This document shows, piece by piece, positions 7,468 through 15,830 of a DNA stretch of 64,000 nucleotides. The notes under the pieces were generated by a model. That model had not been told where the DNA came from, did no database searches, and was given only the letters and a program-made list of their open reading frames with translations. Both the position numbers and the translations under genes were made by a program. Source of the stretch: Microbispora sp. H13382 (GTDB lineage Bacteria; Actinomycetota; Actinomycetes; Streptosporangiales; Streptosporangiaceae); contig NZ_JABBXA010000004.1 in the NCBI RefSeq assembly GCF_014161445.1, positions 244,075 to 308,074 of the forward strand, in the 5' to 3' direction. Positions within the stretch are counted from its first letter, which is position 1. Each line of letters starts with the position of its first letter.

Positions 7468-9969
7468 TCAGAGGCGGGTGAGGCCGGTGACGTGGAGGAC
7501 GGCGTGGCCCTCCTCGTCGGAGGCGGCCAGGTCGACCTCCGCGCTGATGCCCCAGTCGTGGTTGCCGGCCGGGTCGTCGACGATCTGACGCACCCGCCAC
7601 AGCTCCTTCTCCTCCTCGATGAGCAGGAGGGCGGGGCCGCGGGCGGCCGGGCCGGTGAGGACCTCGTCGTGCTCCTCGTAGTAGGCGTCCATGGCCGCGC
7701 CCCAGTCGACGTCCGGGTAGAGCTCGACCAGCTCCTCCTCCCGGTCCAGCGCTATGAGCTCCACCATGCGGAACATCGCGTTGCGGACCAGCACCCGGAA
7801 GGCGCGCGCGTTGGCGGTGACCGGACGGGCCCTGGTCTCCAGCTCCTCCCCGGCCGCCAGCGCCTCGGCGGGGTTGGCCAGCTTCTCCCACTCGTCGATG
7901 AGGCTGGAGTCGACCTGGCGCACCAGCTCGCCGAGCCATTCGATGAGGTCCACCAGGTCGTCGGTCTTCAGGTGCTCGGGCACCGTCTTCGACAGTGTGC
8001 GGTAGGCGTCGGCCAGGTAGCGCAGCACCGTCCCCTCCGAGCGGGCCAGCTCGTAGAACTGGATGTACTCGGTGAAGGTCATGGCCCGCTCGAACATGTC
8101 GCGCACGATCGTCTTGGGGCTGACTACATGGTCGCCGACCCACGGGTGGCCGCGCCGGTAGGTCTCGTACGCGCCGAAGAGCAGGTCGGCCAGCGGCATC
8201 GGGTGGGTGATCTCGGCGAGGCGCTCCATCCGCTCCTCGTACTCGATGCCGTCGGCCTTCATCTGCGCGACCGCCTCGGCCCTGGCCTTGTTGAGCTGGG
8301 CGTGCAGGATCTGGCGGGGGTCGTCCAGCGTGGACTCGACGATCGAGACCATGTCCAGCGCGTACGTCGGGGAGCCGGGGTCGAGCAGCTCGAAGGACGC
8401 CAGCGCGAAGGTGGACAGCGCCTGGTTGAGCGCGAAGTCCTCCTGCAGGTCGACGGTGAGCCGGGCCATCCGGCCGTGCTCGTCGGGCTCGGCGAGCTTC
8501 TCCACGATGCCGCCGGCCAGCAGCGAGCGGTAGATCGCGATGGCGTGGCTGATGTGGCGGCGCTGCGCCTTGTGGTCCTCGTGGTTGTCGGTGAGCAGCC
8601 GCTTCATCGCCTGAAAGCAGTCGCCGGGCCGGTTGATGATCGACAGCAGCATGGCGTTGCTGACCTTGAAGCGGGAGGTCAACGGCTCGGGCTCGGCCGT
8701 CTGGAGCTTCTCGAACGTGTCCTCGCTCCAGCCGACGAACCCCTCCGGCGGCTTCTTGCGCGCGTAGCCGCGGCGCCGCTTGGGGTCGTCACCGATCTTC
8801 GCGAGCGCCCGCTCGTTCTCGATGACGTGGTCAGGCGCCTGGCAGACAACGTATCCGACCGTGTCGAAGCCGGCCCGGCCGGCCCGCCCGGCGATCTGGT
8901 GGAACTCCCGCGCCCGCAGGCGCCGCACCTTGGTGCCGTCGAACTTCGACAGCGCCGTGAACAGCACGGTGCGGATCGGGACGTTCACTCCCACGCCGAG
9001 CGTGTCGGTGCCGCAGATCACCTTCAGCAGGCCCGCCTGGGCCAGCCGTTCCACCAGGCGGCGGTATTTCGGCAGCATCCCGGCGTGGTGCACGCCGATG
9101 CCGTGCCGTACGAGCCGGGACAGGGCCCGGCCGAAGCGGGTGGTGAAGCGGAAGTTGCCGATGAGGGCGGCGATGGCCTCCTTCTCGGCCTTGGTGCACA
9201 TGTTGATGCTCATCAGGGCCTGGGCGCGCTCCATCGCCGCGGCCTGGGTGAAGTGCACGACGTAGACCGGGGCCTGCTGGGTGGACAGCAGCTCCTCCAG
9301 CGTCTCGTGCAGGGGAGTGGTCCGGTAGGAGTAGATCAGCGGCACCGGCCGCTCGGCGTGCTTGACGACGCTGGTGGGGCGGCCGGTGCGGCGGGTGAGG
9401 TCGGTCTGGAACCGCTCGACGTCGCCGAGCGTGGCCGACATCAGCACGAACTGCGCCTGCGGCAGCTCCAGCAGCGGCACCTGCCAGGCCCAGCCGCGGT
9501 CGGGCTCGGCGTAGAAGTGGAACTCGTCCATGATCACGGTGCCGACGTCGGCGTCGGCGCCGTCGCGCAGCGCGATCTGGGCGAGGATCTCGGCGGTGCA
9601 GCAGATGACGGGCGCGTCGGCGTTCACGGTGGCGTCGCCGGTCATCATGCCGACGTTCTCGGTGCCGAACAACGCGCACAGGTCGAAGAACTTCTCCGAC
9701 ACCAGCGCCTTGATCGGCGCGGTGTAGAAGCTGATCTCGTCTCGGGCCAGCGCCGCGAAGTGCGCCCCGGCGGCGACGAGGCTCTTGCCCGAGCCCGTCG
9801 GCGTGGACACGATCACGTTGTTGCCGGAGACGACCTCGATCAGCGCCTCCTCCTGGGCCGGGTAGAGCGTGAGCCCCCGATCGGCGTTCCACGACGCGAA
9901 CGCGTCGAACAGCGCGTCGGGTGCGGAGTCGGACGGAAGACGGCGGAGGAGGCTCATGCTTTCGCTCAC
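7468..9969 (-). CDS. DEAD/DEAH-box helicase with DUF3516 C-terminal region
   Basis: An 833-residue superfamily 2 helicase. The motor motifs are in order: STPTGSGKS (Walker A), TAPIKALVSEK (Ia), MDEFHF (DExH), MSATLGD (III), CGTDTLGVGVN (V) and QIAGRAGRAG (VI). About 400 further residues correspond to the actinobacterial DUF3516 region found only with this helicase type. It unwinds RNA or DNA with ATP; the cellular substrate is not established. I chose the GTG at 9969 (VSESMSLL) because an AGGATAAGAGG stretch precedes it; the ATG four codons later at 9957 is also possible. It is divergent from the sensor kinase gene across about 125 bases. Confidence 0.93.
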   Translation of the reverse strand: MSESMSLLRRLPSDSAPDALFDAFASWNADRGLTLYPAQEEALIEVVSGNNVIVSTPTGSGKSLVAAGAHFAALARDEISFYTAPIKALVSEKFFDLCALFGTENVGMMTGDATVNADAPVICCTAEILAQIALRDGADADVGTVIMDEFHFYAEPDRGWAWQVPLLELPQAQFVLMSATLGDVERFQTDLTRRTGRPTSVVKHAERPVPLIYSYRTTPLHETLEELLSTQQAPVYVVHFTQAAAMERAQALMSINMCTKAEKEAIAALIGNFRFTTRFGRALSRLVRHGIGVHHAGMLPKYRRLVERLAQAGLLKVICGTDTLGVGVNVPIRTVLFTALSKFDGTKVRRLRAREFHQIAGRAGRAGFDTVGYVVCQAPDHVIENERALAKIGDDPKRRRGYARKKPPEGFVGWSEDTFEKLQTAEPEPLTSRFKVSNAMLLSIINRPGDCFQAMKRLLTDNHEDHKAQRRHISHAIAIYRSLLAGGIVEKLAEPDEHGRMARLTVDLQEDFALNQALSTFALASFELLDPGSPTYALDMVSIVESTLDDPRQILHAQLNKARAEAVAQMKADGIEYEERMERLAEITHPMPLADLLFGAYETYRRGHPWVGDHVVSPKTIVRDMFERAMTFTEYIQFYELARSEGTVLRYLADAYRTLSKTVPEHLKTDDLVDLIEWLGELVRQVDSSLIDEWEKLANPAEALAAGEELETRARPVTANARAFRVLVRNAMFRMVELIALDREEELVELYPDVDWGAAMDAYYEEHDEVLTGPAARGPALLLIEEEKELWRVRQIVDDPAGNHDWGISAEVDLAASDEEGHAVLHVTGLTRL

Positions 9970-10095
9970 GCCTCTTATCCTGCCCAAGACGCATGACTGT
10001 TTCGACCGCCCCGTCGTACGGCAAGGTGTGGCACAGCTACGTCAAAGGGGTGTGGCGCTGCACGAAGCCGCAGGTCAAACCCACAAACTAGCGGT

Positions 10096-11244
10096 ATGGG
10101 GGAGAAGTGGGCCGGGCTCGCCGCGCGCCGGGAGGCGGCGGCCGACGTGCTGCTCGCCGTCGCCGTGCTCGCCTTCGCGGTTCCGGCGGTCGTGTTCGGC
10201 CGCTCCTTCCCGGCCCTGCCGTTCCTCGCCGTGCCGTGGTGGGCGCAGATCGCTGCGGCGGTCGCGGCGGCCGTGTCCATGCTGGTGCGGCGCAGTGTGG
10301 CCTGGCCGATGCTCTCGGCCACCGCCGCCTGTGCCCTGCTCGCGGGCCAGACGATGCCGCTGATGCTGGCGGCGTACTCGATGACGGCGCAGAACACGGT
10401 GCGCCGATGGCCGTGGGTGACCGCCGTCCTCACGGGGATCTACGCGCTGGCCGACTACACGAGCCCCTACACGGACCGGCTGCCCGTCGTCGTGGCGGTG
10501 CGGGCGGTCACACTGATCTTCCTGCCCGCACTGGTGGGCACCTGGGTGTGGCGCTACCGCTCGATGATCCGGGAACTGCGGGCGGGCGTGCGGGCGCGGG
10601 AGGAGCGCGCCGCCGCCCAGGAACGCCGCCGCATCGCGGGCGAGCTGCACGACACGGTGACGCACGCGGTCACCGTGATGGTCCTCAACGCCGGTCTCAT
10701 CCAGGACGCCGACGAGCTCGACGAGATCCGCAAGCTGGCCAGGAACATCGAGGACAAGGGCGTGCGGGCGCTGACCGAGCTGCGCGAGCTGCTCACGGCG
10801 CTGCGGCGCAAGGACCTGCCGCCCTCGGCGGAGAGCGTCGAGGGGATACCACGCCTGGTCGAGGAGGGCAGGGCCACCGGCCTGCGCGTCGCCCTGCACT
10901 ACGACGTGCCGGAGGCGGCGCTGCCGCGGCAGGCCGGCCACGCCTGCTACCGCGTGGTCCAGGAGGGCCTCAACAACGTGCGCAAACACGCGCCCGGGGC
11001 CGACGTGCAGGTGGTCTGCGAGGCCCACGGGGACGTGCTGAACGTGTCGGTGGTCAACAGCGGCAAGAGCCGGGCCGTGCCGGTCCGGGTGCCCGCCGGC
11101 GCGGGGGGCGGCTACGGGCTGCCCGGCCTTCGCGAGCGCGTCGCGCTGGTGGGCGGACGGCTCACGTACGGGCCGACCGCCGAGGGCGGGTTCGCGCTCA
11201 CCGCCAGCGTCCCCTTCCACCCGCCCGACCCCGGCGAGCCCTGA
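10096..11244 (+). CDS. Sensor histidine kinase, NarL-partner type (HisKA_3)
   Basis: The 382-residue protein has five or six N-terminal membrane segments (residues 15-160) and a short coiled linker. The dimerisation/phosphoacceptor helix is ERRRIAGELHDTVTHAVTVM, with His in ELHDT. The HATPase domain has an N-box at EGLNNVRKHA and a G-box at GGGYGLPGLRERVALVGG. It should autophosphorylate and pass phosphate to a LuxR-type response regulator. No regulator gene follows; the next gene is on the other strand. It is therefore an orphan kinase here, and the only LuxR-type trace in the window is the fragment at 2861-2968, which is too far away to claim as its partner. Confidence 0.93.
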   Translation: MGEKWAGLAARREAAADVLLAVAVLAFAVPAVVFGRSFPALPFLAVPWWAQIAAAVAAAVSMLVRRSVAWPMLSATAACALLAGQTMPLMLAAYSMTAQNTVRRWPWVTAVLTGIYALADYTSPYTDRLPVVVAVRAVTLIFLPALVGTWVWRYRSMIRELRAGVRAREERAAAQERRRIAGELHDTVTHAVTVMVLNAGLIQDADELDEIRKLARNIEDKGVRALTELRELLTALRRKDLPPSAESVEGIPRLVEEGRATGLRVALHYDVPEAALPRQAGHACYRVVQEGLNNVRKHAPGADVQVVCEAHGDVLNVSVVNSGKSRAVPVRVPAGAGGGYGLPGLRERVALVGGRLTYGPTAEGGFALTASVPFHPPDPGEP

Positions 11245-11319
11245 TCCCGTCGCCCGGCAGCGGCGCCGGCGCCGCGAGCACCGGGCCGCGCTTCCAGGGG
11301 CACGGCCGGGAGGGGGCGG

Positions 11320-12057
11320 TCACTGCTGCATCCTCGGGTCCTGGGTGGGGTCGGCATACATACGCGGGCAACCACGGTCGATCGCATCGGTGCGCAGTTC
11401 GTAGTGCCAGGGTTCGTTCCTGTAGATCTGACACAAGCCGTACTCGGCGCCATGGCCGGACAGCCACGCCGTCGCATCGGAGGGCCCGATGTCGACCGCG
11501 TCGCCCGTCACGTGAGAAGACGTCGCCGGGGTGGCCACCCATCGCGCGGCCTCGTCTTCGGACCCGTACTTGGAGACCGCCTCGCGAAGAAGCCGGTTCT
11601 GGTACTCCGGAGAACGCCAGCCGCTGTTGACGTGGAACTCGACTCCGTCGTCCGCGGCGTCCGTCGCCGCCTGGCGGAGGGCCTTGAGCAGATCTCGGTC
11701 GAGGTTGGCCACGCCCGGGATTCGGTCGTCGAAGACCGTCACGCCGTCCGGGACGACACCGTCGGCTTCGTCAGGCGCACCGCGGCGCTCATCGTGACAA
11801 GCGTTCGATGACGATGCCGGGGAGGTCGTGGCAGGCGGTGGCGCCGGGGAGCGCTTCCGGAGTGGTGCGGCCGTGGAGGACTTCGCGAGCGGTGCCGCCG
11901 AGGGGTGCTCCGCTGGGGATCCGGCCGAGAGGGACGAGCAACACTGCGAGCGGTGGCCGAGGACGGTGATGACGGCCGCTGCGACGACTATCAGGCCGGT
12001 GACCAGGAGCCGGCGCGTCCGGCGGGTCTTCGTCGCTGACGGTGGGGTTTGAGCCAT
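11320..12057 (-). CDS. VanY-like D-alanyl-D-alanine carboxypeptidase (peptidase M15)
   Basis: This 245-residue zinc peptidase removes terminal D-Ala from cell-wall stem peptides. One membrane helix (LLVTGLIVVAAAVITVL, about residues 16-32) anchors it, and a low-complexity Ser/Pro/Ala linker spans the wall. The catalytic domain shows all M15 zinc and active-site motifs: SGWRSPEYQ, SSHVTGDAVDIG (His and Asp ligands) and EPWHYEL (catalytic Glu, His ligand). I start it at the ATG at 12057 (MAQTPP), which leaves a positively charged N-terminus before the helix. It stands alone, and no van-type regulatory genes are adjacent. Confidence 0.9.
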   Translation of the reverse strand: MAQTPPSATKTRRTRRLLVTGLIVVAAAVITVLGHRSQCCSSLSAGSPAEHPSAAPLAKSSTAAPLRKRSPAPPPATTSPASSSNACHDERRGAPDEADGVVPDGVTVFDDRIPGVANLDRDLLKALRQAATDAADDGVEFHVNSGWRSPEYQNRLLREAVSKYGSEDEAARWVATPATSSHVTGDAVDIGPSDATAWLSGHGAEYGLCQIYRNEPWHYELRTDAIDRGCPRMYADPTQDPRMQQ

Positions 12058-12143
12058 GCGGCCAGTCAAGGCAGTGAGCCGTTGCCGGCACGTATGGGGT
12101 TTTCGATATGCCGACGACATGCGCCGGCTCTAGAGATCAGGGA

Positions 12144-12818
12144 TCAGAGACCGAGGTCCTCGATCTCCTTGAGCAGAGCCGACCGCGAATCGGGCGGGGC
12201 GGCCCTGTCGGGGGCGGCAGCGCTCCCGGTCGTGCCCTTGGCCCGCCGGTCGCGGAACAGGTAGCCGCCGAGGATGCCGCCCGCGAAACCGAAGACGTGG
12301 GCCTGCCAGCCGATGCCCTCGGCCGGCAGCAGCCCGGCGAACTGGTAGGCGAAGCACAGTCCCATGACCAGGCCGATGACGATGTCGATCAGGTGCCGGT
12401 CGAAGGCTCCGCGCACGAGGACGTACCCGAAGTAGCCGAACACCAGCCCGCTCGCGCCCGCGCCGACCGTGGAGGAGTCGGCGGTGAACCACGAACCGAG
12501 CCCGCTGGCGACGGCGATCAGCCCGGTCACGCCGAGGAAGCGCCGCACGCCCCGGTAGGCAGCGAGGAACCCGAAGATGAACAGCGGACCGGAGTTGCCC
12601 TCGATGTGGGCCCAGCTCCAGTGCAGAAGTGGCGCGGAGACGACCCCGGGGAGCCGCTCGAGGTCCCACGGCCTGATGCCGTAGCTGTAGCTGAGCGAGT
12701 AGTCCGCGGCCCAGTTGGCCACCTGCACGACCCAGATCAACCCCAGGAAACCGACCATGACCCAGAAGGCCTTGCGGGCCTCGGCGATCATGATTTCGGC
12801 GGTGCGGCCGTCGCTCAC
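12144..12818 (-). CDS. Rhomboid family intramembrane serine protease
   Basis: The 224-residue membrane protein has about six hydrophobic segments. The rhomboid signatures are HWSWAHIEGN after the first helix (His and Asn), GAGASGL with the nucleophilic Ser, and WQAHVFGFAGG with the catalytic His in the last helix. It would cleave other membrane proteins inside the bilayer; substrates are unknown. GTG at 12818 is used because a strong GGAGG site lies 5-6 bases upstream. The charged C-terminal tail ends in KEIEDLGL. Confidence 0.9.
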   Translation of the reverse strand: MSDGRTAEIMIAEARKAFWVMVGFLGLIWVVQVANWAADYSLSYSYGIRPWDLERLPGVVSAPLLHWSWAHIEGNSGPLFIFGFLAAYRGVRRFLGVTGLIAVASGLGSWFTADSSTVGAGASGLVFGYFGYVLVRGAFDRHLIDIVIGLVMGLCFAYQFAGLLPAEGIGWQAHVFGFAGGILGGYLFRDRRAKGTTGSAAAPDRAAPPDSRSALLKEIEDLGL

Positions 12819-13064
12819 GGGACCTCCCTGTGCCTGAAGGCCACGCGGTCGCCGAAGACGGCGCGGCTCCTGAGGATCACCCGGGAAAGATACCGCCGAC
12901 GGCCGCACGAGTCACTGAGCGCCGGCGCCAGGAGCGCGGCACCGCGGTGGTGCCGCGCGGCGGGACCGGGCTTCAGGGGCGGCGAGCCGGCCGGCGGCGG
13001 GGTGAACCGGGCGCCGGGCGGCTCCTGACCGCCGGCGCCCGGCATCCTCACGCGGCGCGGCGCC

Positions 13065-13466
13065 CTACACGCGTTCGATGACGACGACCGGGATCTCCCG
13101 GTCGGTCTTGGTGACGTACTCGTCGTAGGCGGGCCAGGTGGCGGCCATCGTCCGCCACATGTCCGGACGCTCCTCCGGGCTCGCCGTACGGGCCCTCGCC
13201 TTGAACCTGTCCCCCCTGATCTGGAACTCCACCTCGGGGTCCGCCTGGAGGTTGAGGTACCACAGCGGGTGCTCGTCGGCCCCGCCCTTGGAAGCCACCA
13301 CCAGATAGGCGTCGCCGTACGGCTGGTAGATCAGCGGGGTGCTGCGGGGCTGTCCCGACTTGCGGCCCCGGGTCGTGAGGATGGCCACGGTGGTGCCCTG
13401 CCAGTCGTGGCCCTCCTCGCCGTCGGTCTCGATATAGCGCTTGACGTGTTCCTGTCCGAAAAGCAT
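13065..13466 (-). CDS. Deazaflavin (F420)-dependent nitroreductase family protein
   Basis: A 133-residue split-barrel protein of the DDN/PNPOx-like family (formerly DUF385). Diagnostic stretches are LTTRGRKSG and STPLIYQPYGDAYLVVASKGG, followed by PLWYLNLQADPEVEFQ. Relatives use cofactor F420 or act as quinone or fatty-acid-binding reductases. The ATG at 13466 has a GAAGGTG site at good distance; an in-frame GTG three codons earlier exists. It lies 27 bases downstream of the TetR gene on the same strand, so the two may be co-transcribed and the enzyme may belong to the same stress or efflux response. Confidence 0.88.
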   Translation of the reverse strand: MLFGQEHVKRYIETDGEEGHDWQGTTVAILTTRGRKSGQPRSTPLIYQPYGDAYLVVASKGGADEHPLWYLNLQADPEVEFQIRGDRFKARARTASPEERPDMWRTMAATWPAYDEYVTKTDREIPVVVIERV

Positions 13467-13493
13467 GTCGATCACCTTCCCATCAGAGGGGGA

Positions 13494-14054
13494 TCAACCG
13501 CCTGAACCCTCGGCCAATTCCAGGGCGACCTGCAGCCCCGCCGCGGCCCGCTCCTCCTCGGACGTCGACTCGTCCCTGACGAAGAACCACGCCGCGTGCA
13601 TCGCGAACAGGGCCATGGACCGCCTGAGCTTGACCGGCAGCGGATCGTCCGGCTCGTACAGCGCCCGCATCAGCTCGCTCATGCGCTCACGCATGAGGTC
13701 CACCTTGGCGTGGCCGCGCAGCGCCGTCTTGTTGCGGTCCATGAAGTGCATGACCTCGTGGGCGCGCCCGCGGGTCATCAGGGCGGAGTAGCGGGTGATC
13801 AGCTCCCCGCGGGTCTCGGCGTCGCGGGGGTGCCGGTTCGCCCACGCGATCAGCTCGTCCAGCGCCTTGATGCGGTCCTCGACCAGGCTGGCGACGATGT
13901 CCTCTTTCGTCCGGAAGTGGTAGTAGAGGGCCGCCTTGGTGACGCCGAGGGCCTCGGCTATCTCCCGGAGCGACGTCGCCTCGTACCCCTGCTCGGTGAA
14001 GAGCCTGATCGCGACCTCCTGGATGCGGCTGCGCGTGTCGGTATGAGCACCCAT
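13494..14054 (-). CDS. TetR family transcriptional repressor
   Basis: A 186-residue regulator. The N-terminal helix-turn-helix is classical: IRLFTEQGYEATSLREIAEA and VTKAALYYHFRTKEDI (residues 15-55). The C-terminal helical ligand-binding domain has no recognisable ligand signature. It is divergent from a DHA2 drug-efflux gene, and two 18-bp palindromic elements sit between them (14075-14092 and 14116-14133), so it most likely represses both itself and the pump and is released by a drug-like ligand. Start ATG at 14054 leaves the usual short arm before the HTH. Confidence 0.93.
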   Translation of the reverse strand: MGAHTDTRSRIQEVAIRLFTEQGYEATSLREIAEALGVTKAALYYHFRTKEDIVASLVEDRIKALDELIAWANRHPRDAETRGELITRYSALMTRGRAHEVMHFMDRNKTALRGHAKVDLMRERMSELMRALYEPDDPLPVKLRRSMALFAMHAAWFFVRDESTSEEERAAAGLQVALELAEGSGG

Positions 14055-14074
14055 TTCCAGCTGTTTCCTAATTG

Positions 14075-14092
14075 ACTTGACGGCCGGCAAGT
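14075..14092. promoter_or_regulatory. Candidate TetR operator O1
   Basis: ACTTGACGGCCGGCAAGT is an 18-bp near-perfect palindrome (one mismatched pair, centre GGCC), 21 bases before the tetR start codon. Its right half CGGCAAGTAAG recurs exactly 41 bp away in O2. Confidence 0.75.
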
Positions 14093-14115
14093 AAGGACAA
14101 TACCGTGCCCCGGGC

Positions 14116-14133
14116 ACTAGCCTGTCGGCAAGT
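14116..14133. promoter_or_regulatory. Candidate TetR operator O2
   Basis: ACTAGCCTGTCGGCAAGT has the same right half as O1 and a degenerate left half. It lies 27 bases before the efflux gene start, where bound repressor would block its promoter or transcription start. Two sites 41 bp apart fit one for each divergent promoter. Confidence 0.65.
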
Positions 14134-14159
14134 AAGTAAATTCCTTCAAGGGGGCACCC

Positions 14160-15755
14160 ATGACTACGGAGACCGCGGCCGCGCCCGGCCGGTCCCGGGA
14201 AGTGATGATCGTCTTACCCGGTCTGATGCTCGCCATGATGCTGGCGATGCTGGACAACATGATCGTCGGCACGGCCATGCCGAGGATCGTCGGGGAACTC
14301 CAGGGCCTGGACTACTTCACCTGGGTCACGACCTCGTACGTGCTGGGCACGACGGTCTCCACGCCGATCTGGGGGAAGCTCGGCGACCTCTACGGCCGCA
14401 AGAACATCTTCCTCGGCTCGATCGTCATCTTCCTGGTCGGCTCCGCGCTGTGCGGCATGGCGGGCTCGTCGCTGTTCGGCGGCACCGGCGACGGCATGAT
14501 CGAGCTGATCGCCTTCCGCGCGCTGCAGGGCCTCGGCGCCGGCGGGCTCATCGTCGGCGTGATGGCGATCATCGGGGACCTCGTCCCGCCGCGTGAGCGT
14601 GGTCAGTACCAGGGCATCATGGCCGCGATCATGTCGCTCGCCATGATCGCGGGACCTCTGGTCGGCGGGTTCATCACCGACAACCTGAACTGGCGCTGGG
14701 CCTTCTACGTGAACCTCCCGCTCGGCGGCGTGGCGCTGATCTGGCTGATCCTCAAGCTGCACCTGCCGAAGAACCGGACCCAGCACCGCATCGACTGGCT
14801 CGGCGCGGCCGTTCTCACCGTGGCCATCACCGCGATCGTGCTGATCACCTCGTGGGGCGGCCAGAAGCACGGCTACCCCTGGGACTCCTGGCAGATCCTG
14901 GGGCTGGCCGCCCTGGCGGTCGTCGCGCTGGCCGTGTTCATCCCCATCGAGCGGCGGGCCGCCGAGCCGATCCTGCCGCTGCACGTGTTCGCCAACCGCA
15001 ACTTCACGCTGATCAACGTGCTCGGCTTCCTTCTCGGCTTCGCGATGTTCGGCGCGATCACCTTCCTGCCGATGTTCCAGCAGTTCGTCCAGGGCTCCAC
15101 GGCCACGAACTCCGGGCTGCTCCTGCTCCCGATGATGGCCTCGTCCATGGTCGTGTCGCTGTTCGTCGGCAAGGCGATCACCCAGACGGGTAAGTACAAG
15201 AGCTTCCCGGTGATCGGCGGCGTGATCATGGCCATCGCCATGTGGCTGCTGTCGACGCAGGACGTGCACACCCCCGCCTGGCGGACCGGCGTCTACATCG
15301 CCGTCCTCGGCCTCGGCATGGGCTTCCTGATGCAGACGACCATGCTGATCGCGCAGAACAGCGTCGAGCAGAAGGACATCGGCGTGGCCAGCAGCGCCTC
15401 GACGTTCTTCCGCTCCATCGGCGGTTCGTTCGGCATCTCGCTGTTCGGCGCGATCTTCAACAGCCGGCTCGGAGACGAGCTCGCCGCCAAGTTCGGCCCG
15501 AAGTCGGCCGAGATGGTCGGCTCCGGCGGCGCTCAGATCAACCGGGAGATGCTCAGCCAGCTCCCGCCGGCGGTCAAGGGGGGCTTGCTGGAGGCGCTCG
15601 CCACCGCGATCGGCTCCGTCTTCCTGTGGTCCGTCGTGTTCGCCGCGATCGTCCCGGTGATCGCCGCCTTCATCAAGCACGTCCCGCTGCGCGGCGGCGC
15701 TCCCGGCGCCGCCGGCGGCGAGAAGGCGGAGCCGGTGGCCGCCGCCCTCGAGTAG
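14160..15755 (+). CDS. DHA2 (EmrB/QacA) family MFS drug efflux transporter
   Basis: A 531-residue, 14-helix major facilitator. DHA2 motifs are present: LDNMIVGTAMPRI in helix 1, GKLGDLYGRKNIF (motif A) after helix 2, and ALQGLGAGGLIVGVMAIIGDL with PPRERG (motif C region). It exports cationic or lipophilic drugs with a proton gradient. It is divergent from the tetR gene with two operators in between, so drug-induced expression is expected. A long perfect hairpin follows its stop. The substrate range cannot be read from sequence. Confidence 0.94.
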   Translation: MTTETAAAPGRSREVMIVLPGLMLAMMLAMLDNMIVGTAMPRIVGELQGLDYFTWVTTSYVLGTTVSTPIWGKLGDLYGRKNIFLGSIVIFLVGSALCGMAGSSLFGGTGDGMIELIAFRALQGLGAGGLIVGVMAIIGDLVPPRERGQYQGIMAAIMSLAMIAGPLVGGFITDNLNWRWAFYVNLPLGGVALIWLILKLHLPKNRTQHRIDWLGAAVLTVAITAIVLITSWGGQKHGYPWDSWQILGLAALAVVALAVFIPIERRAAEPILPLHVFANRNFTLINVLGFLLGFAMFGAITFLPMFQQFVQGSTATNSGLLLLPMMASSMVVSLFVGKAITQTGKYKSFPVIGGVIMAIAMWLLSTQDVHTPAWRTGVYIAVLGLGMGFLMQTTMLIAQNSVEQKDIGVASSASTFFRSIGGSFGISLFGAIFNSRLGDELAAKFGPKSAEMVGSGGAQINREMLSQLPPAVKGGLLEALATAIGSVFLWSVVFAAIVPVIAAFIKHVPLRGGAPGAAGGEKAEPVAAALE

Positions 15756-15779
15756 CCGTAGTAGCCGAACCCACGGCCG

Positions 15780-15815
15780 GTACGGCGCACGCCCCCGCGC
15801 GGGCGTGCGCCGTAC
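15780..15815. terminator. Bidirectional hairpin terminator
   Basis: A perfect 15-bp inverted repeat (GTACGGCGCACGCCC and its complement) with a 6-base loop lies between the convergent efflux gene and the 6-phosphogluconate dehydrogenase gene. There is no long T run, which is usual for actinomycete terminators. Confidence 0.8.
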
Positions 15816-15830
15816 CGCGTTTCCGGGAGG

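Noticed and set aside
7255..9996. 913-codon plus-strand frame opposite the helicase gene
   Set aside because: Same kind of shadow; the minus strand carries all helicase motifs.
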